NCBI RefSeq assembly: GCF_004331175.1
Contig: NZ_SJOD01000002.1
Span: forward strand, 434,001-498,000
Origin: Acinetobacter sp. ANC 4178
GTDB taxonomy: Bacteria; Pseudomonadota; Gammaproteobacteria; Pseudomonadales; Moraxellaceae
DNA length: 64,000 nt
Direction of reading: 5' to 3'
In this document: positions 26,637 through 35,920 of the stretch, piece by piece
Position numbering within the stretch: the stretch's first letter is position 1
How the letters are laid out: the number at the start of each line of letters is the position of its first letter
Program-made: the position numbers and the translations under genes
The notes under the pieces: model-generated
What the model was told of the DNA's origin: nothing
What the model saw: the letters and a program-made list of their open reading frames with translations, nothing else
The model's database searches: none

Positions 26637-27341
26637 ATGTCTAAACTTGCGGTACTAGATGAATTACTAGAGCAGTACGATCAATTGCAATATCACAATA
26701 ATGCTGAGCTATTTCAACGTCTGCAAGATGTGCAAATGTGGCAAAAACATCGCATGCAACGTACTCATCAACAGCACTTTGCAGTAAAAAACAACCAATT
26801 GATGGCGCAGTACTTTTTGAACCGTTTGTACGGTGGCCCCGACTTTGATGCTTTGGCCAAACAAATTGCACGCATGATGAAATATGTGCATAAAGCAGAG
26901 AAACTCATTCCAGACAATGCAATTAAAACAGGAACCGCAGGGGTTGAATTGGCCATTCTCGCAGTCCAGTTAGATGAACATGTCGCACGACAACTGTTAG
27001 AAGACTATGCTCCGAATACACCACTCACTGATGAAATGATGCGTCTTAGCTACCTTAAACTCGATCAAGGACAACCACGTTTACATCAACTGGAACTGCT
27101 CGATCAACTGGGTGCCAGCCTCGACAAATATATGCGCTCATTTGTGGTCTATACTGCGTTCAAAATGTGTAAAGGTGTGGCTTACAAACACCATTTCGAT
27201 GTGATGTATGAGTTTATGCAGGACGGTTTTTTGGCGATGAAACCCTTAAAATCAGCGGAACAATTTGTCAAAGATTTCACCAAAATCGAACGACAAATTA
27301 TTGGTAAAGTGCACGCAGGTGATCTGCATCCCTTTCAGTAA
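26637..27341 (+). CDS. FFLEELY-motif family protein of unknown function
   Basis: The 234-residue protein is soluble and largely helical. It contains YFLNRLYGGPDFDALAKQI near residues 58-76, a variant of the FFLEELY motif that names this gamma-proteobacterial family. No signal peptide, membrane segment or catalytic motif is visible. It is divergent from pap and stands alone before a strong terminator. Its function is not established, so no role is assigned. Confidence 0.7.
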   Translation: MSKLAVLDELLEQYDQLQYHNNAELFQRLQDVQMWQKHRMQRTHQQHFAVKNNQLMAQYFLNRLYGGPDFDALAKQIARMMKYVHKAEKLIPDNAIKTGTAGVELAILAVQLDEHVARQLLEDYAPNTPLTDEMMRLSYLKLDQGQPRLHQLELLDQLGASLDKYMRSFVVYTAFKMCKGVAYKHHFDVMYEFMQDGFLAMKPLKSAEQFVKDFTKIERQIIGKVHAGDLHPFQ

Positions 27342-27366
27342 AACTGTCTCTACAGCAGGCTAAAAT

Positions 27367-27398
27367 CTTGCGCGAACATGCCGCGCAAGGGTTTTTTT
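27367..27398 (+). terminator. Rho-independent terminator after the FFLEELY-motif gene
   Basis: A perfect 8-bp GC-rich stem (CTTGCGCG at 27367-27374, CGCGCAAG at 27382-27389) with a 7-base loop is followed by GG and seven T. It lies 26 bases past the stop. Confidence 0.93.
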
Positions 27399-27508
27399 CT
27401 GTATATTATTCATAACAATTGCATGATGATTACTGTACATCGGCTGAGAATCTGTCATCATGCTTGCACTGCAACATTAACCCTATTTTTATGTTAGGAG
27501 TGACTTGA

Positions 27509-28453
27509 ATGTCTAATGAAAATCAAACGCCTACCCCTACACCTGAGTCGGCTCAACAAACAGACAAAGTCAGCCCCTTCCTAAACAGCCCACTTCCTGA
27601 GGGTATCCCTCAAGGGCAGCAACAATCATTACAACAACAATTAACGGATACACCAGTCAGCGGTACAGTACCAAAATACAATCTGCCACGCGGGGCCAAC
27701 ACAGGCAACGTCGGTGCAACCACCCATTTCGGTTATCAAACTGTCAGCAGTGAAGATAAAGCACAGAAAGTTGCAGAAGTATTCCATTCAGTGGCTAGCA
27801 AATACGACATTATGAATGACTTGATGTCATTCGGTATTCACCGCTTATGGAAGCGTTTTGCTATCAACATGTCAGGTGTGCGTCGTGGTCAACACGTGCT
27901 AGACATTGCTGGTGGTACAGGTGACTTGGCTAAAGTGTTTAGTCGTGAAGTAGGACCTACGGGCCATGTCGTGCTTTCAGATATTAATGAATCGATGTTG
28001 AACGTCGGTCGTGATCGTCTGATTGATGCAGGCTGTACCAATGTCGACTTCGTTTTGGCGAATGCTGAAACTCTAGAACCTTTTGCCGATAACAGCTTTG
28101 ACCTGCTCACCATCAGCTTTGGTTTACGTAACGTAACGGATAAAGATGCTGCACTGGCAGCGATGTATCGTGTACTTAAGCCAGGTGGTCGCCTACTGGT
28201 CTTAGAATTCTCTAAACCTGTGTTTGAGCCATTCTCAAAACTCTACGATTTGTATTCTTTCACTGCATTGCCAATCATGGGCAAAATTATTGCCAATGAC
28301 TCAGAAAGCTATAAATACTTGGCTGAATCGATCCGTATGCATCCTGACCAACGTACCCTGAAAGGTATGATGGAACAGGCTGGCTTCCAGAACTGTGATT
28401 ACCATAACCTGACAGGCGGTATCGTGGCTGTACACCGTGGTTTTAAACTCTAA
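27509..28453 (+). CDS. ubiE: Ubiquinone/menaquinone biosynthesis C-methyltransferase UbiE
   Basis: UbiE methylates carbon C2 of the benzoquinol ring during ubiquinone synthesis using SAM. The 314-residue protein is about 60 residues longer than E. coli UbiE (251). The first 70 or so residues are Gln/Pro/Thr-rich and look disordered. The methyltransferase core starts at [20 protein letters not shown] and has motif [12 protein letters not shown] near residue 130 and [18 protein letters not shown] lies 8 bases before the ATG at 27509, which supports the long form. It starts the ubiE-ubiJ-ubiB operon. Confidence 0.95.
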   Translation: MSNENQTPTPTPESAQQTDKVSPFLNSPLPEGIPQGQQQSLQQQLTDTPVSGTVPKYNLPRGANTGNVGATTHFGYQTVSSEDKAQKVAEVFHSVASKYDIMNDLMSFGIHRLWKRFAINMSGVRRGQHVLDIAGGTGDLAKVFSREVGPTGHVVLSDINESMLNVGRDRLIDAGCTNVDFVLANAETLEPFADNSFDLLTISFGLRNVTDKDAALAAMYRVLKPGGRLLVLEFSKPVFEPFSKLYDLYSFTALPIMGKIIANDSESYKYLAESIRMHPDQRTLKGMMEQAGFQNCDYHNLTGGIVAVHRGFKL

Positions 28454-28475
28454 ACGGACTGGTGAAGGTTAAGCT

Positions 28476-29144
28476 ATGTGGTCAATTCTGGCACTTGGTG
28501 CAGTTGAACGCTTGATTCACCATGTGATTGATCTGGATGCCATCACGCGCATTCAGCTCAATCAACTGCAAGGTAAAATGTTGCGTGTGGTACTCGATTC
28601 TCCGCAACTCTCGGTCGATGTATTCTTTGATCAAGACAAAGTTCGGCTTGAACCGACTGTCACAGGTCAGGCTGAGCGTCCGTCCATTTTTGAACAACGC
28701 CCGTTTGATCCGCAACACACCACCACCGCAGCAACAGCAACCTTACAGGTTAAAAATGTGGTGGAATTGCTGAAGTTATTTTTGGCGGAAGATGTAGGCA
28801 CCATTCCTGTACAAGGTGATTACCATTTACTGCAAGATATTCAAAAGATTATGCAACAGGCTGAACCTGATTTAGCTGCGCATCTCAGTCCTTGGATTGG
28901 CCCTGCCTTGGCACATGAACTGGGTAAAATTCAACTTGCGCCCAAACATCTTAAGCGCTCCTTACAAAGCCATTTATTCTTTGCCGAAGATGCACTCAAA
29001 GAAGATTCAGGCCTATTTGCTGCCCGTTGGCAAATGGATGACCTGCAACAAGACACCCGTCTTTTGAATCAAAACCTTGACCGTGCAGAAGCCAAAATCC
29101 AACAACTGCAACGTCAAATCGATGCACTTCCAGACTCTATTTAA
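28476..29144 (+). CDS. ubiJ: Ubiquinone biosynthesis accessory factor UbiJ
   Basis: UbiJ carries an SCP2 lipid-binding domain and scaffolds the soluble Ubi complex, holding hydrophobic intermediates for the ring-modifying enzymes. The 222-residue protein has the SCP2-like part in its first 110 residues (LQGKMLRVVLDSPQLSVDVF) and a C-terminal helix (DLQQDTRLLNQNLDRAEAKI) likely to form a coiled coil with UbiK. It lies between ubiE and ubiB, 22 bases after ubiE and 18 bases before ubiB, the conserved gamma-proteobacterial order. Sequence conservation in UbiJ is low, so the identification leans on context. Confidence 0.88.
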   Translation: MWSILALGAVERLIHHVIDLDAITRIQLNQLQGKMLRVVLDSPQLSVDVFFDQDKVRLEPTVTGQAERPSIFEQRPFDPQHTTTAATATLQVKNVVELLKLFLAEDVGTIPVQGDYHLLQDIQKIMQQAEPDLAAHLSPWIGPALAHELGKIQLAPKHLKRSLQSHLFFAEDALKEDSGLFAARWQMDDLQQDTRLLNQNLDRAEAKIQQLQRQIDALPDSI

Positions 29145-29162
29145 ATTTAGGTAATACACTTT

Positions 29163-30782
29163 ATGATTCCGCACGTTTCACGTTTACTCGAACTTTGGCG
29201 TATTGCTGCGCACTATAGACTCGACACGTTGTTTCCTGCGGAAGAATTACCTGAGAAGGCACGTCATGCCTTAGCCTTTATTCGTATGCACCCTGCGGCA
29301 TGGTCGAGTAAAGAACGTAAAAATCCACTTAAACTCAAGCAAGCCCTCGAAGACATGGGGCCGTTGGCGATTAAGCTCGGACAGTTACTCTCGACGCGTC
29401 GTGACTTGATTCCACCTGAAGTCTTGGCGCAACTGGTGTTATTACAAGATCGAGTGAAACCATTCAGCACCGATGTCGCAAAAACACGCATTCAGCAATC
29501 GCTGAAAGCCGATGTTGCCACTTTGTTCAGCCGTTTTGATGAACAGCCGCTTGCTGCTGCTTCAATTGCACAAGTCCATACTGCTGCCCTGCATGATGGG
29601 CGTGAGGTCGTGGTGAAAGTCACCCGTCCTGATATCCGCAGCCAAATTCTGCAAGATTTTGAAATTTTAGAATGGCTCGGTGCGACTTTAGAAAAACGCC
29701 TCGAAGCTGCACGTGCGCTACATTTATCTGAAATTATTCAGGATTATCGTCAAATTATCCTGAATGAACTGGATTTAACTCTAGAAGCAGACAATACCCG
29801 TCGTATGCGTCATTACTTCACGGGTTCAAGCATGATGTATGTGCCTGAAGTCTATATGGACAGCAAAGAAGTGATGGTGGCCGAACGCATTACAGGCGTG
29901 CCAATTTCTGACACGGCGACTTTTGACCGTCTGGGTATGGATCGTAAAGATTTGTCAGAGAAAGGTTTAACCATCTTCTTTACCCAAGTGTTCCGCGACA
30001 ACTTTTTCCATGCGGATATGCATCCAGGCAACGTGTTTGTCGAGACCATCAACCCAAGCAATCCACGCTTTATTGCACTGGACTGTGCGATTATGGGCGA
30101 GCTGTCTAAACACGACCAAATGACCGTTGCGCGCATGTTACTGGCGGTCATGAACAGTGACTTCATGCAACTGATTCAAATTGTGCATCAAGCCGGCTGG
30201 ATTCCACCGGGCACCGACCAAGATGCCTTGGCACGTGAAATGCGCCGCACGGTCGGACCTATGGTCTCGAAGCCGATGCATGAGTTAGACTTTGCGGGCA
30301 TTCTGATTCAGGTCATGGATATTGCACGCCGTTTCCATTTAGAAATTCCACCGCAACTCATGCTCTTACTCAAAACATTGGTACACGTGGAAGGCTTAGG
30401 CACTGACCTGTACCCAGAATTAGACATTTGGAGCTTGGCAAAACCAATCCTCACCGATTGGATCAAAGCCCAAATGAATCCACAAAAAAATCTGAAAGAA
30501 CTCGGACAGAAAATTCCTGATTTACTGTTAGGTGCACAGGATTTTCCAACGCTGTTGGTCGATAGCTTAAATGGCCTAAAAAATCAGTCGGCTTGGAATG
30601 CGAAACAGCTCAATGAACTGCAAAGCCTGCGCCTACAAATGGAACACCAACAAAAGCGTAGCTGGATTTTCGGCAGCTTGATGGCCATTTTCCTCTCGAT
30701 TGCAATTATTGCCCCATGGTACATCTCGATTATCTTAATTGCCTGTGCCAGCCTATTGTCAATTTGGCGTCTGTTTAAATAA
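29163..30782 (+). CDS. ubiB: Ubiquinone biosynthesis ATPase/kinase-like protein UbiB
   Basis: UbiB is an atypical kinase-like (ABC1/ADCK) ATPase needed to move ubiquinone intermediates out of the membrane to the Ubi complex. The 539-residue protein has KxGQ (IKLGQLLSTRRDLIP), the Ala-rich nucleotide loop (PLAAASIAQVHTA), the catalytic-loop-like HADMHPGN, and two hydrophobic helices at the C-terminus (about 495-537) that anchor it to the inner membrane. Length is the same as E. coli UbiB (546) within a few residues. It ends the ubiEJB operon; an inverted repeat follows. Confidence 0.96.
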   Translation: MIPHVSRLLELWRIAAHYRLDTLFPAEELPEKARHALAFIRMHPAAWSSKERKNPLKLKQALEDMGPLAIKLGQLLSTRRDLIPPEVLAQLVLLQDRVKPFSTDVAKTRIQQSLKADVATLFSRFDEQPLAAASIAQVHTAALHDGREVVVKVTRPDIRSQILQDFEILEWLGATLEKRLEAARALHLSEIIQDYRQIILNELDLTLEADNTRRMRHYFTGSSMMYVPEVYMDSKEVMVAERITGVPISDTATFDRLGMDRKDLSEKGLTIFFTQVFRDNFFHADMHPGNVFVETINPSNPRFIALDCAIMGELSKHDQMTVARMLLAVMNSDFMQLIQIVHQAGWIPPGTDQDALAREMRRTVGPMVSKPMHELDFAGILIQVMDIARRFHLEIPPQLMLLLKTLVHVEGLGTDLYPELDIWSLAKPILTDWIKAQMNPQKNLKELGQKIPDLLLGAQDFPTLLVDSLNGLKNQSAWNAKQLNELQSLRLQMEHQQKRSWIFGSLMAIFLSIAIIAPWYISIILIACASLLSIWRLFK

Positions 30783-30799
30783 TTTTGTCGATAAAACAT

Positions 30800-30829
30800 A
30801 CTGTGGATAGCCCAAGAGTTATCCACAGT
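30800..30829 (+). repeat. 10-bp inverted repeat made of two opposed DnaA-box sequences
   Basis: ACTGTGGATA (30800-30809) and TATCCACAGT (30820-30829) form a perfect stem with a 10-base loop. Each arm contains a DnaA box: TTATCCACA (perfect, plus strand, 30819-30827) and CTATCCACA (minus strand, 30802-30810). TTTTG follows, so it may also be a terminator for the ubiEJB operon, 18 bases past the ubiB stop. Confidence 0.6.
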
Positions 30830-30952
30830 TTTGTGCATTTTTAACTCACACCTCTAAAGTGACTACCAAGTCACCTAAAGTTTTTCCCCGCCATTGAGCC
30901 TACAGACAGAACTTTTAAACTGAATGCACATTTGTATATTTATGATTGCACC

Positions 30953-32035
30953 ATGGTTCAAATTCTTGAAAAGCGCTCTCCCGCCCTGAATATTCGTGCT
31001 GGTCATCTTGCTCGCCAACTCATACAACAACAAGGCTTACATGCCCAACAGGTTGATATTCTACCGGGTGCTGCAGGCGGTCCCAAAGGTATAGGCTTGA
31101 CAGGACTTGATCAGGCGATTTTTGGCAGTTTCTTACCACAAGCTCCACAACGCCGCTTTTTGGTCGGCTCTTCAGTCGGTGCATGGCGTTTTGCAGGGAT
31201 TTTAGCGCAAGGTGAAAAGCTTGGGCCTGAGCAATTGGCAGAGCTTTACATTCATTTGCCTTTTCATCACAAAATGAAAATTGCCGATATCGAAAAAATT
31301 TCACGCGAGATGTTGGCTGGAATTTTAAATCAGCAAACGCAAAAATTGGTTGATCATCCCGATTATCACCTCACCATCATTGCCACGAAAGCCGAACATT
31401 TATTCCAAAGTGATCAACGACTGGCACTGTATGGCTCTTTACTGGGGATTGTCGGCAGTAATGCCATTGCACGTCAGCATTTAAATCTTTTTATGCAACG
31501 AGTCATCTGCCAACCGAAAAATTTCCCGCAATTTAAAATCAAAGACGATAGTTTTAAAACCCATTATCTCAACTTCAATCCAGACAATGTTGCCGACTGG
31601 CTCATGGCATCAGGTTCCATTCCCGGTGTTACGCCTGCAGTAAAAAATATCCGTGATGCGCCACAAGGGGCTTATCGTGATGGGGGGTTGATTGACTATC
31701 ACATCGATTTACCCTTTGAAAGCCAAGGCATTGTGCTCTATCCGCATTTCAGTGACAGCATTACTCCGGGTTGGTTCGACAAGATGTTTAAATCGCGTAA
31801 ATCCAATCCGACCCATCAAGCACGCACCCTGCTGATTTCTCCTTCACAGGAATATCTGGCACGTTTACCCTTAGGTCGTTTACCTGATCGTAAGGATTTC
31901 ACCCTCAAAGGCATGGAGCCACAACGCCGTATTCAACTCTGGAAACAGTGTGTAGCGGAAAGCCAACGCTTGGGCGATGAGTTCTTGGAGTTGGTGGAAA
32001 AACAGCGCTTTGCTGAAGTGATGCAAGAGCTTTAA
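30953..32035 (+). CDS. Patatin-like phospholipase family protein
   Basis: Patatin-like proteins are serine acyl hydrolases with a Ser-Asp dyad. The 360-residue protein has the oxyanion loop GAAGGPKGIG near residues 37-46, the nucleophile elbow GSSVGAW, and the Asp motif DGG (YRDGGLIDY) near residue 244. No signal peptide is visible, so it is probably cytosolic. The ATG at 30953 is chosen over a TTG 21 bases earlier because the conserved part begins soon after; no good ribosome binding site is visible for either. It is a single gene between ubiB and hisIE. Its substrate is unknown. Confidence 0.85.
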   Translation: MVQILEKRSPALNIRAGHLARQLIQQQGLHAQQVDILPGAAGGPKGIGLTGLDQAIFGSFLPQAPQRRFLVGSSVGAWRFAGILAQGEKLGPEQLAELYIHLPFHHKMKIADIEKISREMLAGILNQQTQKLVDHPDYHLTIIATKAEHLFQSDQRLALYGSLLGIVGSNAIARQHLNLFMQRVICQPKNFPQFKIKDDSFKTHYLNFNPDNVADWLMASGSIPGVTPAVKNIRDAPQGAYRDGGLIDYHIDLPFESQGIVLYPHFSDSITPGWFDKMFKSRKSNPTHQARTLLISPSQEYLARLPLGRLPDRKDFTLKGMEPQRRIQLWKQCVAESQRLGDEFLELVEKQRFAEVMQEL

Positions 32036-32210
32036 TTAGCTTAGGATGCAGCATGAACCCAGCCTCCAAGTTCATGTTGCTGCACATCCACTGACTAAAT
32101 TGCTGAAAGATAATTCACACAAATCCAGCCTGATCACCTACACTATAGCCTGATGTTTTTCGCATCAACTTGAATATTCTTTTCGATTAACTGATTTTGG
32201 TGAAGTCCCT

Positions 32211-32996
32211 ATGAACAACGTGCGCTGGCTCGATGAAGTAAAATTTAACGAACAAGGTTTAGTCCCTGCCATTGCACAGCATCATCAAACAGGACGTGTG
32301 CTGATGGTCGCATGGATGAACCGCGAAGCCTTGGCACTCACTGCTGAAAAAAATCAGGCGGTTTATTTTTCCCGTTCACGCAATAAGCTGTGGCACAAAG
32401 GTGAAGAATCGGGACATTTTCAAACCGTGCATGAAATTCGCCTCGATTGCGATGCCGATGTCATTGTTTTGCAAATTGAACAACATGGCGGTATTGCCTG
32501 CCATACAGGTCGTGAATCGTGTTTTTACCGCAAACTCACCCCACAAGGCTGGGAAATTGTGGATGCGCAAATTAAAGATCCAAGCCAGATTTATGCGGCT
32601 GAAAAATCCAGCAATCCACATACCATTGCCATGAATGCATCCAATGCACAATCGGAGCAGGTTGAAGTGCTGTCTTACCTTGGTCAAATGATGACTGAGC
32701 GTAAAACTTCAGATCCAGACTCATCTTATGTGGCAAAGCTCTATCATAAAGGTCTCAATAAAATTCTAGAAAAAATCGGTGAAGAAGGCGTTGAAACAAT
32801 TCTTGCCGCAAAAGAATTTCAATTGGTCGCCAATGAAGACAATAAAAATGATTTGATTTATGAAGTGGCAGATTTATGGTTCCATACCATTGTGATGTTG
32901 GGTCATTTTGACTTAGATCCACAACTGGTGTTGAATGAATTGGCACGACGCCAAGGACTCTCAGGTTTGGTCGAAAAAGCCAACCGTAGCCACTAA
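32211..32996 (+). CDS. hisIE: Bifunctional phosphoribosyl-AMP cyclohydrolase / phosphoribosyl-ATP pyrophosphatase
   Basis: HisIE catalyses steps 2 and 3 of histidine biosynthesis. The 261-residue protein has an N-terminal HisI domain (about 1-125) with the zinc and magnesium site residues DCDAD and [11 protein letters not shown], and WHKGEESG. The C-terminal HisE domain (about 155-255) has the helical pyrophosphatase segments [18 protein letters not shown] and [14 protein letters not shown]. The fused form is usual in enterics and Acinetobacter. Other his genes are not in this window. Confidence 0.96.
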   Translation: MNNVRWLDEVKFNEQGLVPAIAQHHQTGRVLMVAWMNREALALTAEKNQAVYFSRSRNKLWHKGEESGHFQTVHEIRLDCDADVIVLQIEQHGGIACHTGRESCFYRKLTPQGWEIVDAQIKDPSQIYAAEKSSNPHTIAMNASNAQSEQVEVLSYLGQMMTERKTSDPDSSYVAKLYHKGLNKILEKIGEEGVETILAAKEFQLVANEDNKNDLIYEVADLWFHTIVMLGHFDLDPQLVLNELARRQGLSGLVEKANRSH

Positions 32997-33004
32997 AGCG
33001 CTCT

Positions 33005-34516
33005 TTGCCTGTGTCAAATCAACATCAGAAACCGAGCGCAACCTATGAGCAGGCGACTGCCATTGATAACGCGCGTCTGGGGCAATCCTTTAAAGTGATT
33101 GCCTATGCCGGCACAGGTAAAACCACCACCTTACAAATGATCAGTGATGCCATGCCACACCGACGTGGCATGTATCTGGCGTTTAACAAAGCCATTGCCA
33201 GCGAAGCACAGCAGAAATTTCACTCCAATGTGGATTGCCGCACCTTCCATTCACTGGCATTTCGCAGTGTTCCACGTGGAATCACCGACAAACTGCGTTT
33301 ACCCCGACTCAGCCCCAGCTTCATTGCCAAAGAGTATCGGCTAGAACCGATTACCTTAAGACGTATGATGGGCGGACGCTATGAAAAATACGTGCTGATG
33401 CCGAGTCGACTTGCCAGTTTAGTTGCCAATGCTGTGAGTTATTTCTGCTCCACCAGTTCGCAATACCCTGCACCGCGACATCTGCAGGCGCCCAACTGGC
33501 TTCATCCCGATGATATCGACAGCTTACAAAAGCATCTTTATCCTGCGGTAGAACGTCGTTGGCTAGAATCGATTGACCAAAATCATCAGGCTGGGATCGG
33601 ACATGATGTTTATCTAAAACTGTGGGCCCTGTCTGAACCGAATATTCCTACCGACTACGTGCTATTCGACGAAGCACAAGATGCCGATCCGTTAATGTTA
33701 GGCATCTTATTACGTCAGAAAAATACGCAAGTGATTTATGTCGGTGATGCACATCAACAAATTTACGCTTGGCGCGGTGCGATCAACGCCATGCAACAAC
33801 TTCCTTTACCCGAATCGCGCCTCACCACTTCATTTCGCTTTGGTGAGAGCATCGCCCACAATGCCAATGCGATTTTGGGTGCGCTCAATGAAAAAGTGCC
33901 GCTGTTGGGCAATCCACGACTGAATTCTCAAGTGGTGAATAAACCGCATACCAAAATGCGGGATGCCATTTTATGTCGGACCAATGCTCGTGCCATGGAA
34001 CTGTTGCTTTCAGGGTTGGTACATGGCGATAAAGTCAGTCTACAAGCCGACCATGTCAAACTGAATCGTTTTGTCGATGCTGCCAGCATGTTGAAACAAG
34101 GCAAACGTGTCACTGATGTGCCTGAACTGGCTTGGTTTAACTCTTGGCACGATGTGCATGAATACTGCGAAACCAATGAAGGCAGTGACATCAAACCTTT
34201 GGTGAAATTGGTGGATGATCATGGCACCGATCCGCTTAAACGCGCTTTAGCCAAAATTACCCCCATTGAACAAGCCGACTATATTATTTCCACGGCGCAC
34301 AAAGCCAAAGGGCTAGAATGGGACCGTGTGCACATCGAAGATGATTACCAATTTAAGCTGACTGAGCAAGATCATAAAATTAGTGACGAAGAGTTAAGAT
34401 TGCTGTATGTCGCCTGCACTCGTGCTAAAGTAAGTCTAAATATTCACCATATTTACGACTTGATGCAACAACTGAAAAATAGGATGCCTGTCTCATTACG
34501 CCAATCGGCAGGCTAG
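33005..34516 (+). CDS. UvrD/Rep-like superfamily 1 DNA helicase
   Basis: The 503-residue protein has a complete SF1A motif set: Walker A AYAGTGKTTT near residue 35, DEAQDADP (motif II), GDAHQQIYAWRGA (motif III), TAHKAKGLEWDRV (motif V) and LLYVACTRAK (motif VI). It is short for a UvrD-type helicase, with reduced 1B and 2B inserts, and resembles the FBH1-like group. The start is uncertain: TTG at 33005 or GTG at 33011, both with poor ribosome binding sites. It starts 8 bases after hisIE and is followed 24 bases later by an ATPase gene, so the two may act together. A role in DNA repair or defence is inference. Confidence 0.85.
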   Translation: MPVSNQHQKPSATYEQATAIDNARLGQSFKVIAYAGTGKTTTLQMISDAMPHRRGMYLAFNKAIASEAQQKFHSNVDCRTFHSLAFRSVPRGITDKLRLPRLSPSFIAKEYRLEPITLRRMMGGRYEKYVLMPSRLASLVANAVSYFCSTSSQYPAPRHLQAPNWLHPDDIDSLQKHLYPAVERRWLESIDQNHQAGIGHDVYLKLWALSEPNIPTDYVLFDEAQDADPLMLGILLRQKNTQVIYVGDAHQQIYAWRGAINAMQQLPLPESRLTTSFRFGESIAHNANAILGALNEKVPLLGNPRLNSQVVNKPHTKMRDAILCRTNARAMELLLSGLVHGDKVSLQADHVKLNRFVDAASMLKQGKRVTDVPELAWFNSWHDVHEYCETNEGSDIKPLVKLVDDHGTDPLKRALAKITPIEQADYIISTAHKAKGLEWDRVHIEDDYQFKLTEQDHKISDEELRLLYVACTRAKVSLNIHHIYDLMQQLKNRMPVSLRQSAG

Positions 34517-34540
34517 CCATTGCTCGTATGCGGGGCTTAT

Positions 34541-35920
34541 ATGAAAATCGAATCGTTACAGCTCAAACACACCAATCTGTTTGCCAATTTACAGCTTCAG
34601 TTTCATTATCATGATCAACCGATCACCCTAATTTTAGGCGATCAAGCCACAGGCAAAACCAGCATTCTCAAACATGCTTATCAAGCCTTAACTTGGTTTT
34701 CTGCCCGTTACAAAGATTTGCGTAGTGCGGGTGTAGTGATGTTGGATCAAGATATCCTGCATAGTCGCCTACAGTCTAAGGTTCAGATTTGTGTCGAAAT
34801 TCCTAGCGATATTGGCACCCTCGCAGAGTCTGAAACAGTACAACCTGAAATGTCCAACCGTTGTAGTTGGCAACTGTATAAAACGCTCAATCCACAAGGC
34901 ATTGGACTGAGTAAAGCAGATACATTACAACTCGAACAATTGGTCCAGCTTTATCATCAAGCCCTACAACAAGATCCGATGCAAGGGTTGCCCTTAATTG
35001 CTTATTACCCTGCTGAACGCTTTGTCAATGAAATCAATTTACTGAGCAAGAACAATCCGATTGTATTTCAGGCCGGATATGCCTATGACGTAGCAGCCAT
35101 TCCCTTTACCACCTTTAGCCGTTTCTTTGAATGGTTCCGTGAAATTAGTGATCTGGAAAATGCTCAGACGGCGCAATTGTTTCAACAGCTGATGCGCGAT
35201 AAATTGCATTTAGGTCAACACTTACAACCCGAAAATATCCCGAATAGCTTATTTCAAGCCCATGCACAACTCCATGCCCCTTGCTTAAAAGCACTTAAAG
35301 AAAGTCTGAGTATTGTCTTACCTGAACTGAATGATATTTTCGTACAATATCAGCCCAAGCTACAATTGATGGTGACCTATCAAGGCAAGACCATGCAATT
35401 TCAACAGCTTTCCAGCAGTCAAAAAAACTGGATTGCATTGATTGGTGATATTGTGCGGCGCATGTGCTTACTCAATCCTTTAAGCCTCTATCCTTGCTTG
35501 GAAGGCGATGGCATCTTACTCATCGATGCGATTGATGAGCAGCTAGATCAGCAACATTGCAGTCAGATTTTGCAACAGTTACATCAGGCCTTTCCGCGAC
35601 TACAAATTATCGCAACAGGGAACCGTACAGAACTCCTCGAAAATGCAGCTACCTATCAATGTCTGCAACTTTCTGCGCACGGTATACACGACATCGTACT
35701 GCAACCCTTCCAACAACAATTCGATCAGATTTATGCCGAACTGAGTCAAATCTCACTCTCGGGTTCAACTGAACTTGAGCCATTGTCTGACGAACCCGCA
35801 ATCTCCGCAGCACAGCAGTTGTATACACAAATTCAACAACTCTCCCCAGAAGCACAAGCAGAGTTTCAACAACTTTGGCAACAAGAACATGACTCCTCTT
35901 TTCAGGATCCATCGTCCTAG
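34541..35920 (+). CDS. SMC/RecF-like AAA ATPase
   Basis: The 459-residue protein has a P-loop LILGDQATGKTSIL near residues 30-43, an ABC-signature-like QLSSSQKNW, and a Walker B region GILLIDAIDEQL near 330. The arrangement matches RecF/SMC-type ATPases sometimes labelled predicted ATP-binding proteins (COG3950-like). In place of the usual acidic pair after Walker B the sequence is DAIDE. No TOPRIM or HNH nuclease is visible, unlike GajA of Gabija. The Gln-rich C-terminal 80 residues are probably helical or disordered. The start at 34541 has GGGG 6 bases upstream. It directly follows the helicase. Confidence 0.75.
   Translation: MKIESLQLKHTNLFANLQLQFHYHDQPITLILGDQATGKTSILKHAYQALTWFSARYKDLRSAGVVMLDQDILHSRLQSKVQICVEIPSDIGTLAESETVQPEMSNRCSWQLYKTLNPQGIGLSKADTLQLEQLVQLYHQALQQDPMQGLPLIAYYPAERFVNEINLLSKNNPIVFQAGYAYDVAAIPFTTFSRFFEWFREISDLENAQTAQLFQQLMRDKLHLGQHLQPENIPNSLFQAHAQLHAPCLKALKESLSIVLPELNDIFVQYQPKLQLMVTYQGKTMQFQQLSSSQKNWIALIGDIVRRMCLLNPLSLYPCLEGDGILLIDAIDEQLDQQHCSQILQQLHQAFPRLQIIATGNRTELLENAATYQCLQLSAHGIHDIVLQPFQQQFDQIYAELSQISLSGSTELEPLSDEPAISAAQQLYTQIQQLSPEAQAEFQQLWQQEHDSSFQDPSS

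Noticed and set aside
33005..35920. Gabija defence system
   Set aside because: The ATPase has no visible TOPRIM nuclease domain, gene order is reversed, and the locus is in core sequence without defence-island neighbours.
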